Assembly (NCBI GenBank): GCA_012839565.1
Contig: DUMZ01000007.1
Coordinates: 46,939 to 110,938, forward strand
DNA from: Anaerolineaceae bacterium
GTDB lineage: Bacteria > Chloroflexota > Anaerolineae > Anaerolineales > Anaerolineaceae
Length of the DNA: 64,000 nucleotides
Reading direction: 5' to 3'
Within the stretch, counting starts at the first letter, position 1; each line of letters starts with the position of its first letter. Below the pieces are notes generated by a model that had not been told where the DNA came from, did not search any database, and saw nothing but the letters and a program-made list of their open reading frames with translations. A program made the position numbers and the translations under genes. Shown piece after piece: positions 8,101 to 17,224 of the stretch.

Positions 8101-9201
8101 TTAGGGAAGATAATCCCAAGGGTTCACCTGCGTTCCACCGTAGCGAATTTCAAAATGCAAGTGGGGTCCTGTAGAATTCCCTGTTGAGCCAGCTGTTCCA
8201 ATCACCGCGCCTTGAAGCACATTATCGCCACATCTCACATAAATATTCTCAAGATGTTCATACAGTGTCTGAAAACCATTGCCATGGTCAATAACCACAA
8301 AATTACCATAGCCACCATCAAGCCAGCCGGCATAAACCACGATACCACTATCGGATGCGAAAAGTTGTGAACCAAGACCAGCGCCGATATCAATTGCCCG
8401 ATGACCAGGCCCATAGTTATTACCTGAAATATATCGAACAGCAGATGGCCAAATAAAATAGCCCGTACCAACATAACCATGCCCGATAATTCTACAAGCA
8501 CCCGGCCCGGAAAAACCACTGCGCCGGTTACCTTCATCATCAACCACAACTGCGGCATGGCTGACTTCAGTAAGCATCCGGTTTCCACCCGGTACCATCA
8601 CAATTGTTCCTGGTTTTATTTCTGGCTTGCTTAGATCAAGGTTGTTACCGATAAACAGAAGAATATCGTCAACATTCGCGCCATATTTTGACGCAACTGA
8701 TTCAATCGTGTCGCGACTGGTCCATTTATGTAAAATACCGTCTGTCGGTGGAATCGTTAGCACTTGACCAGGTTTGAGATTATCCGATTTATCCTGCAAA
8801 ATATTGAAGTTGGCATAAAGGATGGATTCCACACTCACGCCATATCGTTCAGATATACCCCATACTGAATCACCACTGGAAACAGTGTATTCGATGGGTT
8901 CCGTGCGATATTCTGTATTCAGATCTGTTTCTGTAAGCGGTTTTCTAAAAAAGCCAGCATCCACTGCCTGTGGTTCAAACGGGGGCATGGCGGCCACGAT
9001 TTCTTCGTGAACTTCCGGAGTTTCGTAAGATCTTACCGCTTGATACTTTTGCATGGATTGTGCGACACCAACCTGCCAAAACGCGAAGATAACAATCCCC
9101 GCGCAAAGCACAATCGCCACCAACCAGGCAATAAAACCTGCCAGGTGTGGATTAACAGCTTTCTTTCTCTCTTGTGGAGTTCCTTCGTATTTTTCAGTCA
9201 T
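8101..9201 (-). CDS. Membrane-anchored LysM + M23 peptidoglycan endopeptidase
   Basis: A 366-residue protein. It has a cytoplasmic tail, one TM segment (about 22-46), a first LysM domain (YTVSSGDSVWGISERYGV onward), a second more diverged LysM domain ending at PGTIVMVPGG, and a C-terminal M23 domain with GHRAIDIG (H-x3-D) and HLHFEI (HxH). It should bind glycan strands through LysM and cut stem-peptide cross-links during growth or division. The start has a TATAAT box six bases upstream. The gene follows rho by 17 nt but has this promoter of its own. Confidence 0.88.
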   Translation of the reverse strand: MTEKYEGTPQERKKAVNPHLAGFIAWLVAIVLCAGIVIFAFWQVGVAQSMQKYQAVRSYETPEVHEEIVAAMPPFEPQAVDAGFFRKPLTETDLNTEYRTEPIEYTVSSGDSVWGISERYGVSVESILYANFNILQDKSDNLKPGQVLTIPPTDGILHKWTSRDTIESVASKYGANVDDILLFIGNNLDLSKPEIKPGTIVMVPGGNRMLTEVSHAAVVVDDEGNRRSGFSGPGACRIIGHGYVGTGYFIWPSAVRYISGNNYGPGHRAIDIGAGLGSQLFASDSGIVVYAGWLDGGYGNFVVIDHGNGFQTLYEHLENIYVRCGDNVLQGAVIGTAGSTGNSTGPHLHFEIRYGGTQVNPWDYLP

Positions 9202-9207
9202 ACCCTG

Positions 9208-9213
9208 ATTATA
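9208..9213 (-). promoter_or_regulatory. -10 box (TATAAT) for leaderless LysM/M23 gene
   Basis: On the minus strand TATAAT is followed by six bases and then ATG, which puts the expected +1 on the A of the start codon. It sits between the rho stop and this gene, giving the gene its own transcript. Confidence 0.6.
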
Positions 9214-9218
9214 CTAGA

Positions 9219-10490
9219 TTACATATCAGTCAATGTTTCCAGGAATTCAGCGTTCGTTTTGGTCTTTTCCATTCTTTGCAAAATGGCTTCAGTCGCCACG
9301 GCAGTGTCCATGCCAGCGCCTTGTGGCGGGTTGGCTACCATTTGCAGATACATGCGCCGCATAAGCCATACACGTTGTAAGGTTTCCGGGTCAAGCAAAA
9401 GTTCTTCACGACGGGTTGATGATTTCTCAATATCAATAGCGGGGAAGATGCGTCTTTCTTGCAATCGCCTTGAAAGATGCATTTCCATATTACCCGTACC
9501 CTTGAATTCCTCATAAACGACGTCATCCAGGCGCGAACCAGTATCAACCATTGCCGTAGCAATAATTGTCAGGCTGCCACCTTCTTCAAGATTCCGTGCC
9601 GCTCCATAAAGGCGTTTTGGCGGGTAAAGCGCGGAGGGATCCATACCACCTGAAAGAGTGCGGCCACTTGGGGTGACAACCATATTGTAGGCGCGCGCCA
9701 GGCGTGTGAGAGAATCCATCAAGATAACCACATCGTAGCCAATTTCCACCAAACGTTTTGCTCGGTCAAGCGAAACTTCTGCCATACGCACATGCGAAGA
9801 AGTATGTTCATCAAATGTACTGGCAATCACTTCCGCTTCAACCGAACGGTCCATATCGGTAACTTCTTCCGGACGTTCACCAATCAAGGACATAATCTGG
9901 CGCACTTCTGGGTGATTGACGGCAATCGCGTTAGCAATTTCTTTCAGAATACTGGTTTTACCCGCTTTGGGTGGCGAAACAATCATCGCGCGTTGCCCGC
10001 CACCGATCGGTGCAACAAGGTTGATCATTCTTGTGGCAAGGTTGCTGGATGAATATTCTAGGTTAAGCAATTTGTTTGGGAAAATAGGAGTGAGATTTTC
10101 AAATCGTGGTCGTCGTCTGGCTTCATCAGGTGTTAAACCATTGACCGATTCTACTTTCAGTAAACCATGGTGTCGGTCAGATTCTCTTGGCGGACGCACT
10201 CTGCCTATTACCAAATCGCCAGGACGTAAATCGTAACGACGCAACTGGGCCTGCGAAACATACACATCATCCGCGCCGATACGGTAATTCGTCCGCAAAA
10301 AGCCGATGCCTTCGTTCATAATCTCCAGCACACCACCACGGACTTCAACGCCTTCTTCTTCGCCCATTCTTCGCGCGATTTGGAAGATCAGCCCTTCACG
10401 TTTCAAGCGATTAACACCTTCCACGTTCAAGTCTGTAGCCACTTTGCGCAACTGTTTGACTGGCATCTTTTCTAAATCAAAAACATCCAT
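9219..10490 (-). CDS. rho: Transcription termination factor Rho
   Basis: A hexameric RNA-dependent ATPase for factor-dependent termination. The order is an N-terminal Rho_N helix domain (MPVKQLRKVATDLNVEG), a cold-shock-type RNA-binding domain (GIGFLRTNYRIGADDVYVS) and a RecA-like ATPase with P-loop PPKAGKTS and the Q-loop region near LLDPETLQRVWLMR. There is no large insertion between the N-terminal domains, unlike many actinobacterial Rhos. I choose the ATG at 10490, preceded by AAAGG with 7-nt spacing. A TTG at 10535 would add 15 basic residues. The LysM/M23 gene follows. Confidence 0.95.
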   Translation of the reverse strand: MDVFDLEKMPVKQLRKVATDLNVEGVNRLKREGLIFQIARRMGEEEGVEVRGGVLEIMNEGIGFLRTNYRIGADDVYVSQAQLRRYDLRPGDLVIGRVRPPRESDRHHGLLKVESVNGLTPDEARRRPRFENLTPIFPNKLLNLEYSSSNLATRMINLVAPIGGGQRAMIVSPPKAGKTSILKEIANAIAVNHPEVRQIMSLIGERPEEVTDMDRSVEAEVIASTFDEHTSSHVRMAEVSLDRAKRLVEIGYDVVILMDSLTRLARAYNMVVTPSGRTLSGGMDPSALYPPKRLYGAARNLEEGGSLTIIATAMVDTGSRLDDVVYEEFKGTGNMEMHLSRRLQERRIFPAIDIEKSSTRREELLLDPETLQRVWLMRRMYLQMVANPPQGAGMDTAVATEAILQRMEKTKTNAEFLETLTDM

Positions 10491-10780
10491 TTTTTTACCT
10501 TTCGTTGAAACCTTCCCCTTGACACTTTCCATCAAGCGTCGCGATACAACATGTTTCAGTTATTAATGTAAAACCATTTGTAATAAGGGGAACAGCCTAT
10601 CGGCTGATTTGTAAACAATAATTCTTTATCGTGATTTCACTAAAATTATAACATCATCTAAAATCTGTGCAAGTTTTTTTGCAAGCGTTCAAATCAGGCT
10701 GGTTTTCAATTATTAAACCGATGATTTACACATTTTGCGTCAATACTAAGTGCTAACAAAATCATCAGCCACAATCCGAT

Positions 10781-10786
10781 TATAAT
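10781..10786 (+). promoter_or_regulatory. -10 box (TATAAT) for leaderless serine-hydrolase gene; the rest of the 302-bp gap is featureless
   Basis: TATAAT ends six bases before the ATG at 10793. The gap 10491-10792 otherwise holds the rho leader and a small AGCC/GGCT hairpin near 10600. No ORF or RNA gene was found in it. Confidence 0.6.
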
Positions 10787-10792
10787 TGAACC

Positions 10793-12274
10793 ATGCGCAC
10801 GAAAAGGTCTCTGATTCAATGGATAGCGGCTGGTATGATACTCATCGCCTGTTTTTTGGCGATTTCTCAACTCACCCGCTACTCTCGGGTCCGCGCTAAC
10901 TTTCCAACCGGACTAAAAATTGCCGGCATTCCTGTTGGTGGTTTGAATTACGAACTGGCTTCAGACCGCCTGGTAAAGGTATACATGTCGCCCATTGAAC
11001 TGACTTATGGTGACCAACGCATTCAAGTGCGCCCAGCAACCTTGGGCTACGAGCTAAAACTGCAAAATATGCTGGCTGTAGCAGATAAACAACGTACCAG
11101 TGAATCTTTTTGGTCAGGTTTTTGGAAATACCTTTGGAATCAACCCATAACGTCTCACGATGTCGCCCTACAGGCAGAAGTGGACGAAAACCGTGTGCGT
11201 GCCTATTTGGAAACTGAAATTGCCTCCCGCTACGACGAATTTGCAGAACCGCCCATGCCTGTTCCTGGTGAAAGTTACTTTTCTCCCGGTAAAAAAGGCA
11301 CCGCGATTAACTATAGCACGTCTATTGAGCGCATCATTCAGGCCCTGAATTCAGCGAACAATCGCAGCGTTAGACTTGACGTCGTTGAAAGCCAGGCAGC
11401 AAAGCCCGGCTTTGAACTTCTCGATTACATGCTGCGCGACATCATCAAGCAATCCGCTTTTGATGGCTGGGTTGAACTGTACATGAAAGATTTGCAATCT
11501 GGCCAGGTTTTGCACTTCAACTACACCAAGGTTGGCGAAGAAGAATTGCCCGTCAACATTGCATATTCGGCATGGAGTACCATCAAAATTCCAGCTTTGC
11601 TAAGCGCGTTCAAATATCTTGAAGAACCTTACGACCCAGCCATTCTCACCAAAATCGAAGAGATGGTCGAACAAAGCGACAACGAATCAACCGATTTTGT
11701 CGGAAAGAATGTCATCGAACGCAACTTAGGCCCCTTGCGTGTCAGCGAAGATATGCAAACCCTGGGTCTTGAAAATACTTTTTGGGCAGGCTATTTCGCT
11801 CTGGGTTCGCCCTTGTTACAGGATTTCAAAACGCCGGCAAATCAAGATACCAGTTACGACACCGACCCGGACCGTTACGCCCAAACCACGCCCTTGGATT
11901 TAGGTTTGCTTTTGGAAGAAATTTACTACTGCGCCCGGGATTATGGCGGTGCCATTCCCCTGGCTTTTGAAGGGGAAATAACGCACTACGAATGTCAGCT
12001 TATGGTCGAATATATGGCTAAGAACCGCATTGCCGTCTTTTTGCAAGGTGGCGTTCCACCGGAAACACAGGTTGCCCATAAACACGGCTGGGCGGTTGAA
12101 CATAAAGATGGTTATATGCACACCATGGGCGATGCTGGCATCTTCTACACACCTGGCGGGGACTATATTGTCTCAATATTTATCTTCCACCCCGTTCAGG
12201 CGATTTTCGACGTCGTCAATCCCATGGTAAGCAAACTATCCGGTGCTGTTTACAATTATTTTAATCTTGAATAA
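10793..12274 (+). CDS. Membrane-anchored class-A beta-lactamase-like serine hydrolase
   Basis: A 493-residue protein. One N-terminal TM segment (about 9-27) is followed by a region resembling peptidoglycan-binding domains of VanW/L,D-transpeptidase precursors (about 38-205). The C-terminal part has the fold of class-A beta-lactamases and penicillin-binding proteins. The three active-site motifs are S262-x2-K265 (STIK), S295-D296-N297 and K430-H431-G432, where the usual motif is KTG or KSG. The His for Thr/Ser change suggests a cell-wall D,D-peptidase or esterase rather than a true beta-lactamase. It is transcribed alone from a leaderless promoter. A tRNA-Arg gene with its own promoter follows. 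Confidence 0.8.
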   Translation: MRTKRSLIQWIAAGMILIACFLAISQLTRYSRVRANFPTGLKIAGIPVGGLNYELASDRLVKVYMSPIELTYGDQRIQVRPATLGYELKLQNMLAVADKQRTSESFWSGFWKYLWNQPITSHDVALQAEVDENRVRAYLETEIASRYDEFAEPPMPVPGESYFSPGKKGTAINYSTSIERIIQALNSANNRSVRLDVVESQAAKPGFELLDYMLRDIIKQSAFDGWVELYMKDLQSGQVLHFNYTKVGEEELPVNIAYSAWSTIKIPALLSAFKYLEEPYDPAILTKIEEMVEQSDNESTDFVGKNVIERNLGPLRVSEDMQTLGLENTFWAGYFALGSPLLQDFKTPANQDTSYDTDPDRYAQTTPLDLGLLLEEIYYCARDYGGAIPLAFEGEITHYECQLMVEYMAKNRIAVFLQGGVPPETQVAHKHGWAVEHKDGYMHTMGDAGIFYTPGGDYIVSIFIFHPVQAIFDVVNPMVSKLSGAVYNYFNLE

Positions 12275-12288
12275 GCCTAAATTTCATG

Positions 12289-12294
12289 TATAAT
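12289..12294 (+). promoter_or_regulatory. -10 box (TATAAT) of tRNA-Arg(UCG)
   Basis: The context TTCATGTATAAT lies 10 nt before the tRNA 5' end. The same ten bases CATGTATAAT recur before the GtrA gene and upstream of folD. Confidence 0.6.
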
Positions 12295-12304
12295 TATGCA
12301 ACTT

Positions 12305-12377
12305 GCCCGCGTAGCTCAATGGATAGAGTACCTGACTTCGAATCAGATGGTTGGGGGTTCGAGTCCCTCCGCGGGTA
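12305..12377 (+). tRNA. tRNA-Arg(UCG)
   Basis: A 73-nt cloverleaf with acceptor GCCCGCG/CGCGGGT (G1:U72 wobble), T arm GGGGGTTCGAGTCCCTC and anticodon loop CTTCGAA, giving anticodon UCG, which reads CGN/CGA. CCA is not encoded. The 268 bp between it and ftsK contain no gene that I can support. Confidence 0.93.
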
Positions 12378-12645
12378 TTTTTTATGTTTTTTACTCGTTA
12401 GAGAGCGCGATATATAGGTAAGGCTCCATGGTTATGCCCATGACTGAGCATCTGACGCTGAAACTTTGACTGTTTCTTTGTAGTTAAAAACAATGATTTC
12501 AAGCACGCAATCATTAAGACAAATTATGAATTTTTATTAATTTCTCTTGGCATAAAAAGTGCATGATATTTACTGAAACAAGTACAGAAAAACGAATGAC
12601 CTTTCTATAACAGAAACACTAATTAAGATATAACCAGGAGTTTTC

Positions 12646-14943
12646 ATGGCAAAAAAGCCAGCCACAAGCAAAGCGAAATCAAAATCAACCACCAGGGCAA
12701 AATCAAGCTCTAAAAAAAGAACCAGCAACAAAAAACCCTTTCTGGACTTTCAATTTGACTTTTCAAAAGAAAAAGTCATTGAAGTCAGCGGTATCATTCT
12801 TTTGGTATTCGGCATCATCAGTTTGATCATGACCTTTTTTGCCAAGCAAGGCAGTTTCTTCGCCAAATGGCCCGATTATTTACTCAAACAAACCGGCATC
12901 TTCTCTTACGTCATCCCCATGGTCATGATAATAACCGGTGCCTGGTTTCTCTTATCGCGCTATGAACAATTTCCGCTTGTTACCATTCCCAGACTCATCG
13001 GTGCCATCGCTTTGGTTTTCAATCTCATCACTTGGTTTCAGTTCTTTCATGCCCCTGACCCCACCCGCGCAGTGCCCTTTAAAGGAGGTGGCGTCGTTGG
13101 GAATGCCATCTACAGTTGGTTTCATCACGGATTAGGCACGCCTGGCGCGGTGATTATGCTCATCGCGTGGCTGTTAATTGCCCTGGTGCTTTTGGTCAAT
13201 CTATCACTTCCCGCCCTTCTTGCCTGGACGGTTTTACAACTTAAAAAGACCAACACCAAACTTTCTCTGTTTATTCAATCACTGATAGAGCATCGCAAAC
13301 AAAAACAAGCCCATCGCCAACAGATTCAGCAAGTTCTCGATTCCCAGGCAAGCCAAACGCCCATACAAGCACCTTTGGAACTTGATCCCGAACCAAAACC
13401 CGTCACAGAAAAGCGCAGTTTTGTAAAACCCGACTCTCACAAAACAGGCAGCACAGAAGAAAAATCATGGGTCTTGCCCGAACCGGAAGATATCCTCAAG
13501 CCTCCCGCTCGCACGCCTGTTGACCAGGAAAATGACGAAGACCGCGCTCGCGTCATCGAAGAAACTTTGCGTTCTTTCAACGCGCCTGGCACGGTTGTTG
13601 AAATCAGGCGCGGACCAGCCATCACCATGTTCGGCGTTGAACCGGACTATCTTGAAACGCGCAGCAGCAGAACCCGCGTGCGCGTCAGCAACATCACTCC
13701 CCTTGCAGATGACCTGGCTATGGCACTGAAAGCATCCCGGATACGTATCCAGGCGCCGGTTCCTGGCAAAGGTTATATCGGCATTGAAGTTCCCAACACC
13801 CAAACCTCCATCGTCTCGATGCTTGAAATCTTCCAAAGCACAGCATTTCAATCCGACAAATCTGCCTTGCGTTTCGTACTTGGCAAAGACGTAACGGGCT
13901 TGCCTTTTACCTCTGACCTTGCCAAAATGCCCCATTTACTCATTGCCGGTACCACGGGTTCAGGTAAATCAGTATGTGTGAACGCCATTATCGCCGGCTA
14001 TTTACTCACCCTCACCCCCGACCAACTGCGCATGATGCTGGTTGACCCCAAACGGGTTGAACTCACTGGCTACAATGGTATTCCCCATCTCTTAACACCG
14101 GTCATCACCGACGCCGACAAAGTTGTCACCGCTCTCCAGCGCATGCTACTCGAGATGGACGCGCGATATCAACTCTTTGCTGGCAAAGGCGTACGTAATA
14201 TTGAAGAATACAATCAGCAAGCCCAGGCACAAGGGGATAAAGAACTCCCCTATATCCTTGTGGTGATTGATGAGTTAGCCGACCTGATTATGCTCTCTCC
14301 TAACGAAACCCAAACCTCGCTCGCCCGCCTGGGACAACTGGCACGCGCGACAGGCATTCATCTCATTATCTCCACTCAACGACCTTCAGTTGACGTCCTT
14401 ACTGGCCTCATCAAAGCCAACTTCCCCGCCCGGATTGCCTTTGCGGTCGCTTCCGGCTCGGACAGCCGCGTCATTCTTGACCAAATGGGCGCGGAACGTT
14501 TACTTGGTCGTGGCGATATGCTTTTCCTGCCACCCGACGCGCCTGAACCGATCCGTTTGCAGGGCACCTATGTTTCCGATGAGGAAATCAACCGTCTGAC
14601 CGACTTTTGGCGCAATCAAAGCGCACAATCAGACGCGCCAGAACGCCCTGACCTAATGACAGCTGCATCTACCCCACACGTACCCCTTGTCGATGACGCC
14701 AAGTGGCATATTGAAGAACCTGACCCCGACGCCGATCCTATCGAAGACGAAGTTATCGCCATGATTCGCAAAGAAGGTCGCGCGTCAATATCCATGCTTC
14801 AGCGCAAATTCCGCATTGGTTACACCCGTTCCGCGCGCATTATCGAGAAGCTTGAAGCCGACGGTATCATCGGCCCTCCAAGTCCCAGTGGCACCCGCGA
14901 AGTGCTTGATTACGGTCAATACCCGCCTGTCAACGAAGATTAA
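12646..14943 (+). CDS. ftsK: DNA translocase FtsK/SpoIIIE
   Basis: A septum-located DNA pump that clears chromosome DNA during division. The 765 residues comprise a basic Lys/Ser-rich tail (1-35), about four TM segments (about 47-200), a linker, the FtsK alpha/beta motor with Walker A GTTGSGKS near residue 436 and Walker B region LVVIDELADL, and a C-terminal winged-helix gamma domain (RASISMLQRKFRIGYTRSARII) that reads KOPS/SRS-like polarity sequences. The ATG is preceded by AGGAG. The gene is monocistronic, with the GtrA gene under its own promoter. Confidence 0.93.
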   Translation: MAKKPATSKAKSKSTTRAKSSSKKRTSNKKPFLDFQFDFSKEKVIEVSGIILLVFGIISLIMTFFAKQGSFFAKWPDYLLKQTGIFSYVIPMVMIITGAWFLLSRYEQFPLVTIPRLIGAIALVFNLITWFQFFHAPDPTRAVPFKGGGVVGNAIYSWFHHGLGTPGAVIMLIAWLLIALVLLVNLSLPALLAWTVLQLKKTNTKLSLFIQSLIEHRKQKQAHRQQIQQVLDSQASQTPIQAPLELDPEPKPVTEKRSFVKPDSHKTGSTEEKSWVLPEPEDILKPPARTPVDQENDEDRARVIEETLRSFNAPGTVVEIRRGPAITMFGVEPDYLETRSSRTRVRVSNITPLADDLAMALKASRIRIQAPVPGKGYIGIEVPNTQTSIVSMLEIFQSTAFQSDKSALRFVLGKDVTGLPFTSDLAKMPHLLIAGTTGSGKSVCVNAIIAGYLLTLTPDQLRMMLVDPKRVELTGYNGIPHLLTPVITDADKVVTALQRMLLEMDARYQLFAGKGVRNIEEYNQQAQAQGDKELPYILVVIDELADLIMLSPNETQTSLARLGQLARATGIHLIISTQRPSVDVLTGLIKANFPARIAFAVASGSDSRVILDQMGAERLLGRGDMLFLPPDAPEPIRLQGTYVSDEEINRLTDFWRNQSAQSDAPERPDLMTAASTPHVPLVDDAKWHIEEPDPDADPIEDEVIAMIRKEGRASISMLQRKFRIGYTRSARIIEKLEADGIIGPPSPSGTREVLDYGQYPPVNED

Positions 14944-14968
14944 CCCTAACAATTCTTTCGGCTTCATG

Positions 14969-14974
14969 TATAAT
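14969..14974 (+). promoter_or_regulatory. -10 box (TATAAT) for leaderless GtrA gene
   Basis: CATGTATAAT ends 7 nt before the ATG at 14982, and no Shine-Dalgarno sequence intervenes. It gives the glycan cluster a start independent of ftsK. Confidence 0.6.
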
Positions 14975-14981
14975 AGCCGAG

Positions 14982-15467
14982 ATGAAAAACTTTGAAGAGG
15001 GTTTTGCGAACGGGCAAAAACAAGAGAAAAGCCATTCCAAAAACGGTTTTATCGCCTTAATACAAAAGTTATGGAACGCGCGTTTTGTTCGCTTTCTTTT
15101 TGTTGGGGCGCTTAATACGCTTTTCAGCTATTTGCTTTATGCTTTTTTGGTCTTTATTGGCATCAATTATGTTTGGGCGCGGGTTATTTCCATCATCCTT
15201 GGCATCATCTTCAACTTTTTCACCACCGGTCGCATCGTTTTCAATAATAAAGACAACTGGCTAATCATTCGCTTTATTCTCGTTTATGCGGTAACCATGT
15301 CACTGGATGTCTTCGTGCTTAAACGACTGGTAGAAAACATGACCATCAATAAATATTTGGCTGGCGCGTTAACCACCATTCCCATCGCGCTACTTTCTTT
15401 CTTGCTCAATTCCGTTTTCACTTTCAAAACGATTAAACTGTGTAAAAAACCGCCAAAGGATACATGA
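14982..15467 (+). CDS. GtrA-family membrane protein
   Basis: A 161-residue protein with four predicted TM segments starting near residue 33 (FVRFLFVGALNTLFSYLLY), the hallmark of GtrA-like proteins thought to help move polyprenyl-linked sugars across the membrane. The N-terminus is a charged cytoplasmic tail. Its stop overlaps the start of a GT2 glycosyltransferase by 4 nt, so the two are translationally coupled, as expected for a glycosyltransferase/flippase-like pair. Confidence 0.83.
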   Translation: MKNFEEGFANGQKQEKSHSKNGFIALIQKLWNARFVRFLFVGALNTLFSYLLYAFLVFIGINYVWARVISIILGIIFNFFTTGRIVFNNKDNWLIIRFILVYAVTMSLDVFVLKRLVENMTINKYLAGALTTIPIALLSFLLNSVFTFKTIKLCKKPPKDT

Positions 15468-16222
15468 TGACCACAAACGCCGAACAAACGCAAAAAATAT
15501 CCAGCATAACCGCCGTTTTCCCAGCTTACAACGACGCCGGCACGATTCCAAGCATGGTTCTCACCGCGCTTATCGCCCTGCGTCAGGTTACCGATGATTA
15601 TGAAGTTGTTGTCACCAACGATGGCAGCAAAGATGCTACCGGAGTGGTTTTACAGGAACTGGCTTCGCGCTTTCCGGAGTTAAAAGTTATCACCCACGAA
15701 ACCAACCTGGGCTATGGTTGCGCCTTACGCAGCGATTTCGCTGCAGCTACAAAAGACTGGATTTTTTATACTGACGGCGATGCGCAATATGACCCACTCG
15801 AAATGCCTAAGCTAGCCAAAGCGCTAAAAGACGGTATTGATGTCGTCAATGGTTATAAAATCAGCCGCAACGATGCCTGGTATCGCATTTTAATTGGCAG
15901 AATTTACCATCACGTTGTTAAAATCGCCTTTGGATTTAAACTAAGAGATGTTGACTGCGATTTTCGGCTAATTCGCCGTGAAATATTCGACAACATTGAA
16001 CTTGAAAGCAAAACCGGTACCATTTGCCTGGAAATGGTCAAAAAGTTCCAGGATGCCGGCTACAAATTTGCCGAAGTACCTGTAAATCACTATCACCGTT
16101 CATATGGCAAATCGCAGTTCTTCAGGCCAAAGCACTTGTGGACAACTTTCAAACATCTTTCGCAACTTTGGTGGAAACTTGTCGTCAAAAAAGAACACCT
16201 TGCGAATAAAAGCCAAAGCTAA
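15464..16222 (+). CDS. Glycosyltransferase family 2, polyprenyl-phosphate sugar synthase type
   Basis: A 252-residue GT-A enzyme without C-terminal TM segments. Conserved sites are the nucleotide-binding VVTNDGSKDAT, the metal-binding FYTDGDAQYDP, and the acceptor region with RRE in DVDCDFRLIRREIF. It resembles dolichol/undecaprenyl-phosphate mannose or glucose synthases. It overlaps gtrA and precedes an SDR epimerase and an aminotransferase, so a role in building a modified sugar for a surface glycan is likely. The exact sugar is unknown. Confidence 0.82.
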   Translation: MMTTNAEQTQKISSITAVFPAYNDAGTIPSMVLTALIALRQVTDDYEVVVTNDGSKDATGVVLQELASRFPELKVITHETNLGYGCALRSDFAAATKDWIFYTDGDAQYDPLEMPKLAKALKDGIDVVNGYKISRNDAWYRILIGRIYHHVVKIAFGFKLRDVDCDFRLIRREIFDNIELESKTGTICLEMVKKFQDAGYKFAEVPVNHYHRSYGKSQFFRPKHLWTTFKHLSQLWWKLVVKKEHLANKSQS

Positions 16223-16224
16223 AG

Positions 16225-16230
16225 TACAAT
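16225..16230 (+). promoter_or_regulatory. -10-like box (TACAAT) with leaderless spacing
   Basis: TACAAT ends six bases before the ATG at 16237. It may provide an internal start within the glycan cluster. Confidence 0.4.
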
Positions 16231-16236
16231 TAGCCT

Positions 16237-17223
16237 ATGGACCTTTCAACTTTCAAAAATAAAAATGTGCTCATCACCGGTGGACTGGGCTTTATCGGTT
16301 CAAACCTGGCCATTCGCCTGGTTGAAGCCGGCGCGAATGTCACCCTGGTGGACAGTCTCATCCCGACTTATGGCGGAAATCTGTTCAACATTGATCCCAT
16401 AAAACATCTCGCCAAGGTGAACATCTCAGACGTGCGTGACCCCCACTCCATGAAATACCTGGTCGCGGGGCAAGATTATCTCTTCAACCTGGCAGGTCAA
16501 ACCAGTCATCTTGATTCTATGACCGCCCCGGAGAATGATTTAAACATCAACGTACTCGCCCAACTGCACATTTTGGAAGCCTGCCGACATCACAACCCGG
16601 ATTTACGGCTGGTGTTCGCCAGCACGCGCCAAATCTATGGCAAGCCACTCCAAATACCCGTCGATGAAACACATCCGCTCAACCCTGTGGACGTCAACGG
16701 CATCAACAAACTGGCCGGCGAACAATATCACCGCCTTTACTATGATGTCTACGGCATCCGTTCAACTATTTTGCGCCTCACCAACACCTACGGACCACGA
16801 ATGCGCATTAAAGACGCCCGCCAAACCTTTTTAGGCATTTGGATCAGACGCCTGCTTGAAGGCTTGCCACTGCAAATCTATGGCGATGGCAAACAAGTAC
16901 GCGACTACAACTACGTTGATGATGTTGTAGACGCGTTGCTCATCACCGCCTTGTCAGATAATTCCTATGGCGAAGTTTATAATCTCGGCTCAACTGAAGA
17001 CCTTTCTCATACTGAAACCGCCCAAATCATGACCCAGCTTCATGAGGGCAGTTTTGAGTATGTGCCTTTCCCGCCCGCACGTAAATCTATTGACATCGGC
17101 GACTATCAAGGCAGTTTTGAAAAAATCAAAAACCAGCTCGGCTGGGAACCCCGCACCAGCTTCCGCGACGGAATGGGTAAAACCATCGCTTATTATCAGG
17201 AACATTTTGAGAATTATCTTTAA
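16237..17223 (+). CDS. NAD-dependent nucleotide-sugar epimerase/dehydratase (extended SDR)
   Basis: A 328-residue extended SDR. The Rossmann glycine motif is GGLGFIGSN (15-23), the strand-4 motif is LVFASTRQIYG, and the region after the catalytic site reads VDVNGINKLAGEQY. The usual YxxxK is NGINK here: Lys158 is kept but the Tyr position is Asn154, a variant I recall from one subgroup of sugar epimerases. It should act on an NDP-sugar. The DegT aminotransferase begins 1 nt after its stop, suggesting amino-sugar synthesis with the GT2/GtrA pair. Confidence 0.8.
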   Translation: MDLSTFKNKNVLITGGLGFIGSNLAIRLVEAGANVTLVDSLIPTYGGNLFNIDPIKHLAKVNISDVRDPHSMKYLVAGQDYLFNLAGQTSHLDSMTAPENDLNINVLAQLHILEACRHHNPDLRLVFASTRQIYGKPLQIPVDETHPLNPVDVNGINKLAGEQYHRLYYDVYGIRSTILRLTNTYGPRMRIKDARQTFLGIWIRRLLEGLPLQIYGDGKQVRDYNYVDDVVDALLITALSDNSYGEVYNLGSTEDLSHTETAQIMTQLHEGSFEYVPFPPARKSIDIGDYQGSFEKIKNQLGWEPRTSFRDGMGKTIAYYQEHFENYL

Positions 17224-17224
17224 T

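Noticed and set aside
12549..12566. Possible sigma-54 promoter (GG-N10-GC) before ftsK
   Set aside because: The -12 element is GTGCA instead of TTGCA, the site lies about 85 nt before the ATG, and no activator gene or other sigma-54 site is near.
17042..17224. N-terminal extension of the DegT aminotransferase
   Set aside because: The open frame overlaps the SDR gene and its residues are not aminotransferase-like; family similarity begins at the ATG at 17225.
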